A stretch of 64,000 bases of DNA from Lujinxingia vulgaris (GCF_007997005.1 NZ_VOSL01000147.1:1-64000), one strand, 5' to 3'; counted from the stretch's first letter, positions 19,505-30,982 are shown. Translations and numbers: made by a program. The notes: generated by a model not told the origin, from the sequence alone.

Positions 19505-22500
19505 ATGACCGATCAGCTCCGCGCGCTCCAGGACCAGTTGGCCACCGACCCCGGTAACCCCGACATCTTCCGCGCCCTCCAGAGCCTCTGCTGGGAACAC
19601 GGACACTGGCAAGAAGCCCTCTCCGCGGCCCGAGAACAAGCCAGCATCAGCACCCTCAAACCCGACTACCAGAGCCTCGCGCAGAGCCTCCACACACTCG
19701 CCGAATCCCTTCAGCCTGGACCTGAAAAGGCCCGCGCTCTTTTGGCCTTAGGCGACCTCTACCTCGAAGACCTCGACCAGCGCGCCCGCGCGATGGAAGC
19801 CTACCAGGCCGCTTTCAAGGCCCACCCCGAAGACGCCCTCCCGCTTCAGCGCGCCTCCGCCGTCTACCTTCGCCATAGAGAGTGGGACAACCTCCTCACC
19901 ACCCATCAGATCGAGGCACGCGTCGCCGCCGATCCCGCCGAGCGCGCACGCCTCCTTCTCGCCATCGCGCAGATCCAGGCTGAGCACCAGGGCGATCTCC
20001 CCGCCGCGCTCGACACGCTGGCGCAAACCGAGCATCCCGACCCTCTCGTCGAACAGCTCACCGCCCTCTACCAGCGCGGCGTCACAATGGCCGACGCCAT
20101 CGCCGAAGCCGACGAACTCGCCACCGAACTGCTGGCGGAAGGGGAGGGCACCGACGCCGCGCAGGCCTGGTTGGAAGCCGCCCAGCTTGAGTACGACCGG
20201 CTTGCCGGTGATGCCGCGCGTGCGCTCCAGTTTGCCCGGAAGGCCCTCGACGCCGACCCTGAGAACGACGACGCGCACCTCATCGTGGACGAACTTAACG
20301 CCCGACCCGACGCCTCTGCTCCTACCTCCAACGACGCCGACGCTATGACTCAGCCTGGCTCTGCCTCCGAAGATTCCCCCGCACCTCAGAAGCGCAGCGT
20401 CAACGCCTTCTTCGACGCCGTCGCCCCCTTCGACGGCGACCTCGATGCGGCCCGCCAGGCCCTCCAGGATGACCCGGCCAACCTCTCCGCCCTCGCCGCA
20501 ATCCGCGCCGAACTCCGCGAACAGGGCAACATCGGCCAACTCGCCGAAACCCTTGAACACTCCGTGCGCTACCTGCGCAAGCGCGACGGTGAGTGGGAAG
20601 TCATGACCGAGCTGGCCAGACTCTACTGGCTGGAACTCAACGACGACGAGCGCGCCGAGTACTACTTCAAACGCCTCAAGCTCCTCGACGACGCCCACCC
20701 CGACGTCTTCGCCTTCTACGAAGCCTACTACGAAGACGCCGGAGACTGGCGAAAGCTCTTCTCCCTGCTCGCCGGCCGTCTCACCCAACTCGAAGACCGC
20801 GAGGACTACTGGCTCGTCGCCGAACGCCTCTCCGACATCGCCGAGACCGAACTCGGCAGCGCTGAGAAGGCCATAGACGTCTGGAAAAACTTCCTCCGCG
20901 AATACCCCGCCGATCCCGAAGCACGTCGTCGCCTCCGACACCTCTACGAAGACCACGGTAAATGGAACGCCCTCGTCGACCTCATCAAAGATGAAGTCCG
21001 CCAGCTCGAGGAGAACGATCCCGAAAACACCACTGAGCGCATCGCGCTCCTCGAGGAAATGGCCGACATCTACCGCGTTCGCCTCAACCTCGACTCCATG
21101 CTCATCACGATCATGGCCCAGATCCTGGAGCTCGATCCCCTCCATCCCTCGGCCTTCGATCAACTCCGCGATCTCTACGAGAAGAACCGTCGCTTCAATG
21201 ACCTCGCAAGCCTGCTCTCCGATGCCGCCGAGCGCGCCGCAGAGCAGGGCGACATCGGCCGCGCCGTAGGCCTCCTCCTCGAAGTCGCCGACATCTGGCA
21301 GGAGCGACTCAACAACGTCACCCAGGCCATCCCCTACCTGGAACGCGTCATCGCGATCGCCCCCGAAGAGGCCGACGTCCGCGACCGCCTCCGCCAGATC
21401 TACGAGCAACGTCGGGACTTCCGCTCCCTCTTCGATCTCGAGGTCAAAGAGGCCGTCCTTGAACTCGGCGACGATCGTGAGACCCGTCTGACCGAACTTC
21501 TGGAGATGGCCCGCGAGAAACTTCGCGACCCCGAGCGTGAAGCGCGTGTCCTCGAAGCCCTCACCGAATCCCACCCCTCCGAAGAGCGCCTCGACGAGCT
21601 CCAACGCGCCTACCGCCGCCTCGAAGATTGGCGCTCCCTCGCCACCCTCCTTGAGTCCCGAGCCTCCTCCTTTGACCCCGATAGGGCTCTGAGCACCCGG
21701 GAAGAAGCCGCGCGCCTCTTCCATCAACGCCTCAACGATCTCGACGAAGCCGCCCGCGCCTGGCAGGCCATCCTCAGCGACCACGCCGACCATCACGAGG
21801 CCTTCGACAGCCTCAGCGAGATCTTCGGCAATACCTCCCGGCTCGACGCCCTCGAAGACCTCTACCTCGACGCCCGGCGACCCGAAGATCTCTACGAGCG
21901 CCTCGACCTCCTCGCCGACGGCCGCGATGACGCCGCCGTCATCGACCTGCGTGAACGCCAGGTCCGCCTCGCGCAACAGCACCTCCAGGACGACGCCCGC
22001 CTCATCGCGGCCCTGGAAGACCTCCTCCTGCGCGCTCCTGACGAGGACGCCCAGGCCGCGCTCTACGAGCGTCTCCTCCCGACCTACGTCGAAAACGATC
22101 ACTTCGATCGCGCCATTGAGGCCCATCAGTTCCTCCTGGAACGACGCGACGAAGACGGCCCCCGCGTCGAGTCCATGCTCGCCATCGCCGACCTCGAGCA
22201 CCGTCGCGCTCAACCTGACCAGGCCCTGGCCTGGGCCCTCAAGTGTTTTGAGCGCTTCCCGGCGGACCCCGAAATCCTCGACGTCTCCCTGGTCTACGCC
22301 CGCGCTGCTGCCTTGCAGCAGACCCTCGCGGACGCCTGGATCGACTGCGCCGAGGCCATCGACGACGAAGCCACACAGAACGACCTCTTCTCCCGCGCCG
22401 CCACGCTCCTGGCGCAAGACCTCCAGCAGACCGAGCGGCCGATTGCGATCTTTGAGCTGCTGCGCCCCCGCATGCCCGAGTCGCTGGAAATTCTCGCTGC

Positions 22501-25500
22501 CCTCGATCCCCTCTACGACCGCGCCGGCCGCCACGAGGATCGCGTCGACACCCTCCGCGCTCAGATCCAGCTCCTGGCAGAGCAGGGCGCCGCAGACGCC
22601 GATCTTGTCGATCAGCTCTCCAAGATCGCCGACGTCCAGCGCGCTCACCTCGACCAGAAAGACGCCGCCCGCCAGACCTACATGGAGATCCTCGACCGCG
22701 ACCCGGACCACCTCGGGGCGCTCCGCGGCGTCAAAGAACTCCACCGCCTCGACGAGCGTCACCACGACGTCGCCGAGTTCCTCATGCGCGAGATCCCCCT
22801 GGCGGCCTACGAGGGCCCTGAAGCCGTCTGGCGCGCCCGCATGGAACTCGGCGACCTCATGCGCGACCACCTCGATGACCCCCACGGCGCGCTCCGAGCC
22901 TACGCCGAGGTCTTAGGGGAGAACCCCGAACACGACGGCGCCCTCACTGCCGCCCGTCAATTCCTCGATCGCGACGACTTCGCGCGCGACGCCGCCTTAC
23001 TCCTCGAGCCCATCCTTCGCGACCTCAACGCCCACGAGCCCCTCGCCGAAGCCCTCGAGGCGAGACTGCGAGTCTGCGATGATCCCTTCGAAGAGCAGGA
23101 GATCCTCGACGAACTCATCCCCCTCTACGCCGACGAACTCAAAGACACCGAAGCAGCCTTCGCCCACGCCTGCCGCCAGTTCAACATCGACCCCGAACGC
23201 GACGATATCTGGCTCCGCGTCGAACAACTCGGAGCTCGTCTCAACCGATGGGCCCTCATCGAAGAGATGTTCACCGCCGAGAGCCCTCTCCTCGGTCATG
23301 AGTCCCCCACGCGCTTTGACCTGCTCCGTCACCTGGCTGCCATCCGAGAGCACCAGCTCAAAGACCGCCCGCGAGCCCTCGAAGCCTGGGAGCGCCTCCA
23401 CGCCTACGACCCGATGGACCTCCCCACCGTCGAAGCGCTGGAACGCCTCTACCGTAAAGACGAGCGCACCGCCGATCTCGTCGACATCCTCCGCAAACGC
23501 GCGCTCCTCGTCGACCTCGACGAAGACCGCGTCAACCTCCTGACCGAGGCCGCCAGCCTCCTCGACGATGCCCTCCATCAGCCCGTCGACGCCATCGAGC
23601 TCTACCGCGAAATCCTCGCCATCGAGCCCGATCACGCCGACGCCGTCGACGCCCTCGAGCGCCTCCTCCGCGATCAGCAGGCCTGGCACGATCTCGACGC
23701 CTTACTCGCCGAACAGGCCGACCAGACCCTCCAGCCCCAGCGCCGCCGCGCCTTCCTGCGACGCCTCGCCAGCCTGCGCTTTGAGCAACTCGACGACCTC
23801 CCCGGCGCCGTCGCCATCAGCATCGATCTCCTCGAAGACGACCCCGGTGACGACGCGGTCCTGGCCTTCGTCGCCGATCTCGACGACCGCCTGGCCTCCG
23901 AGGCCTCCTGGCCCGAGCTTCGCCTCGACCTGGCCCGCACCCTCGAGCCCATCTATCGCCTGCGCAGTGAGTACGACCGCCTCGACCACGTCCTCGCCAT
24001 CCGTCTCGAGCTCTGCGAAGACCCCTTTGAGCAGCTCGAGATCCTCGATGAGCTCGTCACCCTTCGCCACAAAAAGCTCAGCCGACCCCGTCAGGCCTTC
24101 GACGCCATCGCCCGCGCCGTCCTCATCCAGCCCGACGATGAGGACCGCCGCAAACGCCTCATCGAACTCGCCAACGCTGTAGACGCCCTCGATGAGGCCG
24201 CCTCCACCCTTGAGCAGGCCGCCACCCGCGCCGACGCCTTCGCCGCCGGCGCCATCTGGAAACGCGTCGGTCAGCTCGCCACCCAGAAGCTCAACGATCC
24301 CACCCGCGCGATCGCCGCCTTTGAGCAGGCCCTGGAGCTCGACCCCAACGACATCCCCGCCATGGAGGCCCTCGAGCGCCTCTTTGAGGCGACCGGCGAC
24401 ACCGAAAACCTCAGCCTCATCCTCCTGCGCCAGTCCGAAGTCGCCACCTCCGAGCAGCGCCTCAAGCTCCTGCGCCGCGTGGCCATTCTCCAGGAGCAGG
24501 TCCTGGACAACGCGCCCGATGCCATCGACACCAACCGCCTTATCCTTGAGGCCGACCCAACCGATCTCCAGGTCGTCGAAGCCCTTGAGCGCCTCTACGC
24601 CGCGCAAGACCAGCACTTCGAACTCGCCGAGCTCCTTCAGCGCAAGGCTGAACTCGTCGAGGAGGGCGCCGCTCGCATGGGCGTCCTCGCCAGACTCGCC
24701 GAAGTCTACGAACACCAGCTCCACGATCTCGAAGAGACCATCGCGACCTACCGCCGTATCGTCGCCGAAACCCCCGGTCACCTTCACGCGCTCGCCCAAC
24801 TCGACCGTATTCTCCGCGACGAAGCCCGCTGGGCAGACTGGGTCGACGTCGCCCGCCAGCGCCTCGACAGCCCCGCCGCCCGCGACCCCGAGCTTCGCCT
24901 CGAACTCGAACTTCAACTCGGCACCGCCTTAGCCGACGAACTCTTCGACACCGCCGAAGCGCTCCAGGTCTTCCGCGCCATCCTCGCCAGGGTCGAAGAC
25001 CAGCCCGACGCCCTCGCACGCCTCGAGGCCTTCGCTCAAGACGAAGCCTGGATCGAAGACGTCGCGCCCGATCTGCGCGAGATCTACCGCCGTAACAACA
25101 CATGGTCTCGCCACCTCGATCTCCTGGATCGCCTCGCGGCCCAACTCCTCGACCCCACCGAGAAGGCCACCGTCCTCTTCGACCGCGGTGTCATCGCCCG
25201 AGACCGCTTCGAGGACCGCGGCGAGCTCGCCATGACCTGTTTTGCTCAGGCCTGGGCTCTGGAGCCTCAGCGCGAGGGCTACGGCGACGCCCTCATCTCA
25301 CTGGGAAGCCGCCTCCAGGCCTGGGACACCCTCACCGAACACCTCCGCACCGTCCTGGAGCGTGCCCTCGAACCCCGCATGATCCTCGACCTCCACCTCA
25401 AGCTCGCCATGATCTTCGGCGACGCACTGGGCGATGAGGCCGAGTCCGAACACCACCTGCGCGAAGTCCTCGCCATGGAACCCTCCCATGCCGAAGCCCT

Positions 25501-28500
25501 CGCCAGCCTCATGTCTCTCCTCGACCACCAGGAGCGCTGGCACGACCTCATTGAGATCTTCGAGGCGCGCCACCTGGCGCTCCTCGACACCAAACCCTCC
25601 GACGCGCTCACCTTCCTTCGAAAGATCGCCGAGCTGCAGGAGACCCGTCTCAACGACACCTTCTCCGCCGTCGAAACATGGCGACGCGTCCGCGCCCTCG
25701 AGCCCCGCGGCCAGCTCGCGCTCGACAACCTCGTCCGTCTCCTCACCCAACAGGAGCGATGGGAAGAGCTCGCCGACCTCTACACCGACATCGCCGCCTC
25801 CAGCAGCCTCCCCTCCGAAGTGCTGCAGGCCGAACTGGCCCTGGCGGACCTCTGCCGTGGCCCCCTCCACGAAGTCCCCCGCGCCATCGAACTCTACGGC
25901 CGCGCCCTCGACATCGACGCCGAGCACCCCCACGCCATCGCCTCCCTCGAAGCTGTCTTCGACGAGGACCCCGAACACAGCGCGTTGGCCGCTCAGCACC
26001 TCGAACCCCTCTACCGCCAGCGCAAAGACCGCCCCCGCCTGGCTCGCGTCCTCGATGCCCGCGCCGCCGCCAGCGAACTCCCGGCAGAGCGCCTCGCCTG
26101 GCTGCGCGAGCTCGCCCAGATCGTCGACCATGAACTCAACGATCCGGCCTGGGCCTGGCAGATCCACGGCCGCATCTTCGCCCTCGACCCCGCCGACCAA
26201 CCCGCCCGCGACGCCCTCGCCATCCTCGCCGCCCGGGTCACCGACCCCGAGCAGGGCTGGCTCACCCTGGCCGAGTGCTACGACACCGTCCTGCGCGAGA
26301 GCTACGAGATCGACGACGCGCTCCGCGCGCACCTGCGGGTGGAGCAGGCCGAGATCTTCGCCGACCGCCTCCTCGACGCCTCGCGTGCCTCCGACGCCGT
26401 CAACCTCGCCATGGGCCTCGCCCCGGACCTGGAGCGCGCCATCGATCTTCGCGAGCGTCTCCTGGAACGCGAGCGCGACTGGCACGCGCTCGCAGACCAC
26501 TACCGCCTCCTCGCCGAGCAGCAGCCCGAACACGCCGCGCCCTGGCTCGAAAAACTCGCGGTCCTCTTCGAAGAAGTCCTCGGCGATGTCGAAGCCGCCA
26601 TCGACACCTACAACCAACTCCTCGACGTCGACCCAACCTCCGCCTCCTACCGGGCCTCGCTGGAGCGACTCCTCGCTCAAGTCGAGCGCTGGTTCGACCT
26701 GGCCGAGATCTACCGCTGGCGCATCGGCGACGCCCTCGACCCCGACGTCGTCCTCGACAACCGCTTCAAGCTCGCCCGCCTCCAGGAGGCTCACCTCGAC
26801 GCCGTCGAAGAGGCCATCGAGACCTACCGAACCATCCTCAATGATGAGCCCTCCCATGGCCCCACCATCCGCGCCCTGGAAGGCCTGCGCCACGACCTCG
26901 AGCGCCGCAGCGGCCCCTGGGAGCCCATGCGCTTAAGCGTCATCGACCTCCTCCTCAACACCTACGACGAGTCTCTGGCCTGGCAACGCATCGACGATCT
27001 CCTCGAAGAGAAGGTCCGCCTCCTCGACGACGTCGCACTCAAAGTCCAGGTCCTCGTCGAGCGCGCTCAGCTCATGCTCCGCGTCAGCGAAGACGTCGTC
27101 GAACGCTCCCAGGCCCTCATCACCCTGGCGCGCGCCTACTGCCTTGACCCCTCCAACGCCGAGATCGAAGAGCTCGTCGAAGTCCTCGCCACCGATCTCG
27201 ACGCCTGGCAGCGCGTCATCCCCATCTACCTCGCCGCCCTCGAAGACTCCGACGACGTCGCCCGCCAGGGCCGCATCCTCGCCGCCATCGCTCGCGTCTA
27301 CGAAGGCCCCCTCGATGACAAAGAGAGCGCCATCGCCGCCTACCAGCAAAGCGTCGAGATCGCTCCCGATACCGAGGACACCCTCAGCAAACTCCAGCAA
27401 CTCTACGGCGAACTCTCCAAATGGGAGCCCCTCGTCCAGATCCTGGAACGTCGCCTCGCGGAGACCTACGACCCCGAAGAGGGCAAGAGCCTGCGCGTGC
27501 GCATCGCCCGCATCTACGACGAGACCCTTCACCAGCCCGACCAGGCCCTCCGCCTCTACGAAGAGCTCCGCCAGGACGACCCCTCCGAGCTCTCTTACCT
27601 CCTCGTCATGGAGCGTCTCCTCGAATCCCTCGAAGACTGGCAGGGCCTCGAAGCGCTCCTCATCGACAAACTCAGCATCGTCGACGGCGACGCCCTGCGC
27701 TCACGCGCCTTCCATCGCCTCGGGCAACTCCGCCGGGACCACCTCCAGCGCCCCGATGACGCCATCGCCAGCTTCATCGACGCCTTAGCCATCAACCCCG
27801 AGGACACCGACGCCCTCGACGCCCTCATCGATCTCTACAACGCCAACCAGCGCTGGCCCGAACTCCTCGACGCGCTCCACGCCCGGCAGGAACTCCTTGA
27901 CCCCGAGGCCCTCAGCGACATCACCTCCCTCGAAGTCCGACAGGGCGATGTCCTCGCTGAGCACCTCAACGATCCTCTTCAGGCCCTCGACCGCTACGCC
28001 AGCGCCCTTGAGCGTGACCCCCAGAACTACCTGGTCCGCGGCGCGCTCTTCCGCCTGATGACCCACCCCGAAGCCCTTGTCCCCGCCGGTCAGGCCCTCC
28101 AGGAGGCCTACCGCACCGGGCAAGAGTGGGATGAGCTCGAAGCCCTCTACGAGCGCATGATCGAACTCAACGAGATCCCCGAGCAACGCGCGGGCCTCTA
28201 TATCGATCTCGCTCAACTCCAGATCGACGCCTTTGACCTCCCCGTGAAAGCCTTCGCCACCCTGGGGCGAGCGCTGCGCGACGTCCCCCAGGTCGACTTC
28301 CTCCGCGAGCAGCTCCAACTCCTCGCCGACCACCTCGGCTTCCAGGACGACCTCGTCGCCCTCTACGAAGAAGCCCTCGAGCTCGGCGTCGAAGACCTCG
28401 AGGTCCGGCGCTCCATGCACCTCGCCGTCGGCCAGGGCTACGCCCAGGGCATGGGCGAGGCCGACGAGGCCATCAAGCACTTCCAGGCCGTCCTCGAGAT

Positions 28501-30982
28501 GGATGAGTACGACCTCGACGCCCTGCGCTGGCTCGACCAGATCTACCAGGCCCTCGAAGACTGGCCCAACCTCGTCGAAATCCTCCGCGCCAAACAGACC
28601 GTGGTCGACGGCGACGAGCTCCTTCAGACCCACTACCAGCTCGCCTACCTCCTCGAACTCGCCATCGAAGAGCCTCATGAGGCCTTCGATCTCTACCGCC
28701 GCGTCCTCCTCGACGACCCCACCCACGCTGGCGCCGTCGAGGGTCTGGAGCGCCTCAGCGATCTCGATGAACTACGTCCGGAAATCCTGCAACTTCTCGA
28801 ACCCACCTACCGCGAGGCTCAGGACTGGCTCAAACTCAGCCGCCTCTACCTGCTGAAGCTCGAGACCGTCGAGAGCGCCGCTGAGCGGGCAGACCTCCTG
28901 CGCGAAGTCGCCACCCTGGAGTACGAAGAGCTCGGTGACGTCGAAGCTGCATACGCCCACTGGGGCAGGGCGCTCCGCGAAGATCCCCACGACGTCGACG
29001 TCCAGGAGAAGATCGAAGCCATCGCCGAGCAACGCGACCTCTACGAGGCGCTCGTGGCCCTCTACGAAGACATCGTCGAGAACCTAAACGACCCCATCCG
29101 TCAGCTCGAACTCGCCGAGCGCGCCGCCGACTGGGCCTCCCGCATCCTCGGCGACGACCAGCAGGCCGCCTCTCTCTACCGTGTCGTCCTCGCTGCGGAA
29201 CCCACCCACCCGCAGGCCCTTGAAAACCTCGAGCGCATCGCTCGCCAGCAGGGCGACGACCAGAGCCTGGAAGCTGTGCTTGCCGCCAGACTCCAGTCCT
29301 CCCACGACGCCTCCGAACAGGCCGACCTCTACGCCGAACTCGGACGCGTGCGCCTCGGCCTCCAGGATCACCCCGGCGCCATCGACGCCCTTGTTGGCCT
29401 GACCGACCTCCAGGGCGAAGATCCCGAAGTCCTCGAAACCCTCTGCGGCCTCTTCGAGATCACCGAACGCTACGAGGAGCTCGCCAACACCCTGGATCGG
29501 CTCCTCAACCACCGCACCGAGCCCGAACATCAGCTCGAACTCCTCACGCAGCTCGGCGCCGTCACCTCCGATCGCCTCGAACAACACGGGCGCGCTCTCG
29601 ACGCCTACACCCGCGCCCGCGAGCTCGCCCCCGACGACCTCCAGATCCTGCGCGCTCTCGAAGACGTCTACCACGGCCTCGGTGACCACCAGGCTCTGCG
29701 CGATCTACTCGACCGCCAGCTCGAGCTCGCCAGCAACGAAGACGAGATCGTCCGCCTCCTCCTCCGACGCGCGCGCCTGCGCTACGAGGTCGACCGCGAC
29801 CCCAACGCCGCCATCGAGGACTACCAGGCCGCCTTCGCCCTGCGCGACGATCACCCCGACATCATCGCCGCCCTTGGCGATCTCTACCGAAACGAAGCCC
29901 GCTGGGACGACCTCCTCGCCCTGCACCGGCTCCACTTCGACCGCGCCCCCGACCAGGACGCCCAGATCCACCACCTCCTCGTCATGGCCCAGATCTGTCA
30001 CGAGGAACTCTCTCAACTTGACGAAGCCGCCGGCTTCGCCGGCACCGTCCTTGAGGCCGACCCCCATCACCCCGACGCCCTCAACCGCCTGGAGGCCATC
30101 TACCGCTCTCAACACGCCTGGGACAACGTCATCGCCGTCCTCGACCGCCGCATGGAGCACGCCGACGAGCAGCAGCGCTACGACCTGATGCTGGAGCGAG
30201 CCCGCACCCTGGAGCAGGACGCCGACGCACCCCAGGCCGCCGCCGAGACCCACCTCGCCATCCTGGAGTCCTACCCCGATGACGAGGTCGTGCTCAGCCG
30301 TCTCGATGCCCTTTACAAGCGCACAGACGACCACCTCGGCGTCTACAACCTTCTCGACCACCGCGCCCAACGTACCGACGCCGCCGACGAAAAGGTCCAG
30401 CTCTATCTGCAAATGGGAGAGCTCGCCCGACTTCACCTCCCCGGCACCTCGCTGCGCACCGACGCCCTGGAGAAGGCCCGCGCCATCACCGACGATGACC
30501 TCGCCATCGTTGAGCCTCTCCTCGACGCTTACATCGAGCAGGGCCTCCTCGACCGGGCGACCCCCATCCTCAACGCTGTCATCGAGTCACTTCTCGACGC
30601 CCGCCAGATGAAAGACGTCGTGCGCTTCTATCACCTCCAGGGCAAGCTCGCCGAACAGGCCGGCGATCTCACCAGCGCCCGAGAGTCCTATGAGGCCGCC
30701 CACAAGATCGACGCCACCTACGTCCCCAACCTCCTCAGCCTCGGCAAGCTCGCCTTCCACAGCGAAGACATGGAGCACGCACTCAAGATCTTCCAGATCC
30801 TCCTGCTCCATCAGATGAACATCAAAGACAACGCCGACAAGGTCGACGTCTACTACCACCTCGGTGCCATCCGACAGGCCACCGGCGACGAGCGCGGCGC
30901 CCGCGACATGTACAAGCGCGCCCTCCGCGTCGACGCGTCGCACGCCCCCAGCCAGCAAGCCCTCGACGCCCTCGGCGCATAA
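19505..30982 (+). CDS. giant TPR-like solenoid protein, 3825 aa
   Basis: One uninterrupted 11.5-kb gene starting at the ATG at 19505 after AGGTAAG. No signal peptide, membrane helix or catalytic domain is visible; the whole length is helical, strongly acidic, and built from TPR-like hairpins. A higher-order unit of roughly 100-110 residues recurs about 35 times: a helix pair like ERIALLEEMADIY, one like AIAAFEQALELDPNDIPAMEALERLF, and one like RWEELADLYTDIA. Positions such as LDP (end of helix B) and W-x-x-L recur in each unit. Near residues 280-300 lies a disordered Ala/Ser/Pro/Asp-rich linker, so an N-terminal TPR block is separated from the long array. It probably is a cytoplasmic scaffold. 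It is monocistronic, ending in a strong terminator. Confidence 0.9.
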   Translation: MTDQLRALQDQLATDPGNPDIFRALQSLCWEHGHWQEALSAAREQASISTLKPDYQSLAQSLHTLAESLQPGPEKARALLALGDLYLEDLDQRARAMEAYQAAFKAHPEDALPLQRASAVYLRHREWDNLLTTHQIEARVAADPAERARLLLAIAQIQAEHQGDLPAALDTLAQTEHPDPLVEQLTALYQRGVTMADAIAEADELATELLAEGEGTDAAQAWLEAAQLEYDRLAGDAARALQFARKALDADPENDDAHLIVDELNARPDASAPTSNDADAMTQPGSASEDSPAPQKRSVNAFFDAVAPFDGDLDAARQALQDDPANLSALAAIRAELREQGNIGQLAETLEHSVRYLRKRDGEWEVMTELARLYWLELNDDERAEYYFKRLKLLDDAHPDVFAFYEAYYEDAGDWRKLFSLLAGRLTQLEDREDYWLVAERLSDIAETELGSAEKAIDVWKNFLREYPADPEARRRLRHLYEDHGKWNALVDLIKDEVRQLEENDPENTTERIALLEEMADIYRVRLNLDSMLITIMAQILELDPLHPSAFDQLRDLYEKNRRFNDLASLLSDAAERAAEQGDIGRAVGLLLEVADIWQERLNNVTQAIPYLERVIAIAPEEADVRDRLRQIYEQRRDFRSLFDLEVKEAVLELGDDRETRLTELLEMAREKLRDPEREARVLEALTESHPSEERLDELQRAYRRLEDWRSLATLLESRASSFDPDRALSTREEAARLFHQRLNDLDEAARAWQAILSDHADHHEAFDSLSEIFGNTSRLDALEDLYLDARRPEDLYERLDLLADGRDDAAVIDLRERQVRLAQQHLQDDARLIAALEDLLLRAPDEDAQAALYERLLPTYVENDHFDRAIEAHQFLLERRDEDGPRVESMLAIADLEHRRAQPDQALAWALKCFERFPADPEILDVSLVYARAAALQQTLADAWIDCAEAIDDEATQNDLFSRAATLLAQDLQQTERPIAIFELLRPRMPESLEILAALDPLYDRAGRHEDRVDTLRAQIQLLAEQGAADADLVDQLSKIADVQRAHLDQKDAARQTYMEILDRDPDHLGALRGVKELHRLDERHHDVAEFLMREIPLAAYEGPEAVWRARMELGDLMRDHLDDPHGALRAYAEVLGENPEHDGALTAARQFLDRDDFARDAALLLEPILRDLNAHEPLAEALEARLRVCDDPFEEQEILDELIPLYADELKDTEAAFAHACRQFNIDPERDDIWLRVEQLGARLNRWALIEEMFTAESPLLGHESPTRFDLLRHLAAIREHQLKDRPRALEAWERLHAYDPMDLPTVEALERLYRKDERTADLVDILRKRALLVDLDEDRVNLLTEAASLLDDALHQPVDAIELYREILAIEPDHADAVDALERLLRDQQAWHDLDALLAEQADQTLQPQRRRAFLRRLASLRFEQLDDLPGAVAISIDLLEDDPGDDAVLAFVADLDDRLASEASWPELRLDLARTLEPIYRLRSEYDRLDHVLAIRLELCEDPFEQLEILDELVTLRHKKLSRPRQAFDAIARAVLIQPDDEDRRKRLIELANAVDALDEAASTLEQAATRADAFAAGAIWKRVGQLATQKLNDPTRAIAAFEQALELDPNDIPAMEALERLFEATGDTENLSLILLRQSEVATSEQRLKLLRRVAILQEQVLDNAPDAIDTNRLILEADPTDLQVVEALERLYAAQDQHFELAELLQRKAELVEEGAARMGVLARLAEVYEHQLHDLEETIATYRRIVAETPGHLHALAQLDRILRDEARWADWVDVARQRLDSPAARDPELRLELELQLGTALADELFDTAEALQVFRAILARVEDQPDALARLEAFAQDEAWIEDVAPDLREIYRRNNTWSRHLDLLDRLAAQLLDPTEKATVLFDRGVIARDRFEDRGELAMTCFAQAWALEPQREGYGDALISLGSRLQAWDTLTEHLRTVLERALEPRMILDLHLKLAMIFGDALGDEAESEHHLREVLAMEPSHAEALASLMSLLDHQERWHDLIEIFEARHLALLDTKPSDALTFLRKIAELQETRLNDTFSAVETWRRVRALEPRGQLALDNLVRLLTQQERWEELADLYTDIAASSSLPSEVLQAELALADLCRGPLHEVPRAIELYGRALDIDAEHPHAIASLEAVFDEDPEHSALAAQHLEPLYRQRKDRPRLARVLDARAAASELPAERLAWLRELAQIVDHELNDPAWAWQIHGRIFALDPADQPARDALAILAARVTDPEQGWLTLAECYDTVLRESYEIDDALRAHLRVEQAEIFADRLLDASRASDAVNLAMGLAPDLERAIDLRERLLERERDWHALADHYRLLAEQQPEHAAPWLEKLAVLFEEVLGDVEAAIDTYNQLLDVDPTSASYRASLERLLAQVERWFDLAEIYRWRIGDALDPDVVLDNRFKLARLQEAHLDAVEEAIETYRTILNDEPSHGPTIRALEGLRHDLERRSGPWEPMRLSVIDLLLNTYDESLAWQRIDDLLEEKVRLLDDVALKVQVLVERAQLMLRVSEDVVERSQALITLARAYCLDPSNAEIEELVEVLATDLDAWQRVIPIYLAALEDSDDVARQGRILAAIARVYEGPLDDKESAIAAYQQSVEIAPDTEDTLSKLQQLYGELSKWEPLVQILERRLAETYDPEEGKSLRVRIARIYDETLHQPDQALRLYEELRQDDPSELSYLLVMERLLESLEDWQGLEALLIDKLSIVDGDALRSRAFHRLGQLRRDHLQRPDDAIASFIDALAINPEDTDALDALIDLYNANQRWPELLDALHARQELLDPEALSDITSLEVRQGDVLAEHLNDPLQALDRYASALERDPQNYLVRGALFRLMTHPEALVPAGQALQEAYRTGQEWDELEALYERMIELNEIPEQRAGLYIDLAQLQIDAFDLPVKAFATLGRALRDVPQVDFLREQLQLLADHLGFQDDLVALYEEALELGVEDLEVRRSMHLAVGQGYAQGMGEADEAIKHFQAVLEMDEYDLDALRWLDQIYQALEDWPNLVEILRAKQTVVDGDELLQTHYQLAYLLELAIEEPHEAFDLYRRVLLDDPTHAGAVEGLERLSDLDELRPEILQLLEPTYREAQDWLKLSRLYLLKLETVESAAERADLLREVATLEYEELGDVEAAYAHWGRALREDPHDVDVQEKIEAIAEQRDLYEALVALYEDIVENLNDPIRQLELAERAADWASRILGDDQQAASLYRVVLAAEPTHPQALENLERIARQQGDDQSLEAVLAARLQSSHDASEQADLYAELGRVRLGLQDHPGAIDALVGLTDLQGEDPEVLETLCGLFEITERYEELANTLDRLLNHRTEPEHQLELLTQLGAVTSDRLEQHGRALDAYTRARELAPDDLQILRALEDVYHGLGDHQALRDLLDRQLELASNEDEIVRLLLRRARLRYEVDRDPNAAIEDYQAAFALRDDHPDIIAALGDLYRNEARWDDLLALHRLHFDRAPDQDAQIHHLLVMAQICHEELSQLDEAAGFAGTVLEADPHHPDALNRLEAIYRSQHAWDNVIAVLDRRMEHADEQQRYDLMLERARTLEQDADAPQAAAETHLAILESYPDDEVVLSRLDALYKRTDDHLGVYNLLDHRAQRTDAADEKVQLYLQMGELARLHLPGTSLRTDALEKARAITDDDLAIVEPLLDAYIEQGLLDRATPILNAVIESLLDARQMKDVVRFYHLQGKLAEQAGDLTSARESYEAAHKIDATYVPNLLSLGKLAFHSEDMEHALKIFQILLLHQMNIKDNADKVDVYYHLGAIRQATGDERGARDMYKRALRVDASHAPSQQALDALGA

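Noticed and set aside
19748-22885. Antisense open reading frame of more than 1000 codons inside the TPR gene (and similar ones up to 530 codons elsewhere)
   Set aside because: It is a product of strong GC-rich codon bias. It has Val/Gly/Glu-rich composition, no domain and no ribosome site, and overlaps a clear gene throughout.
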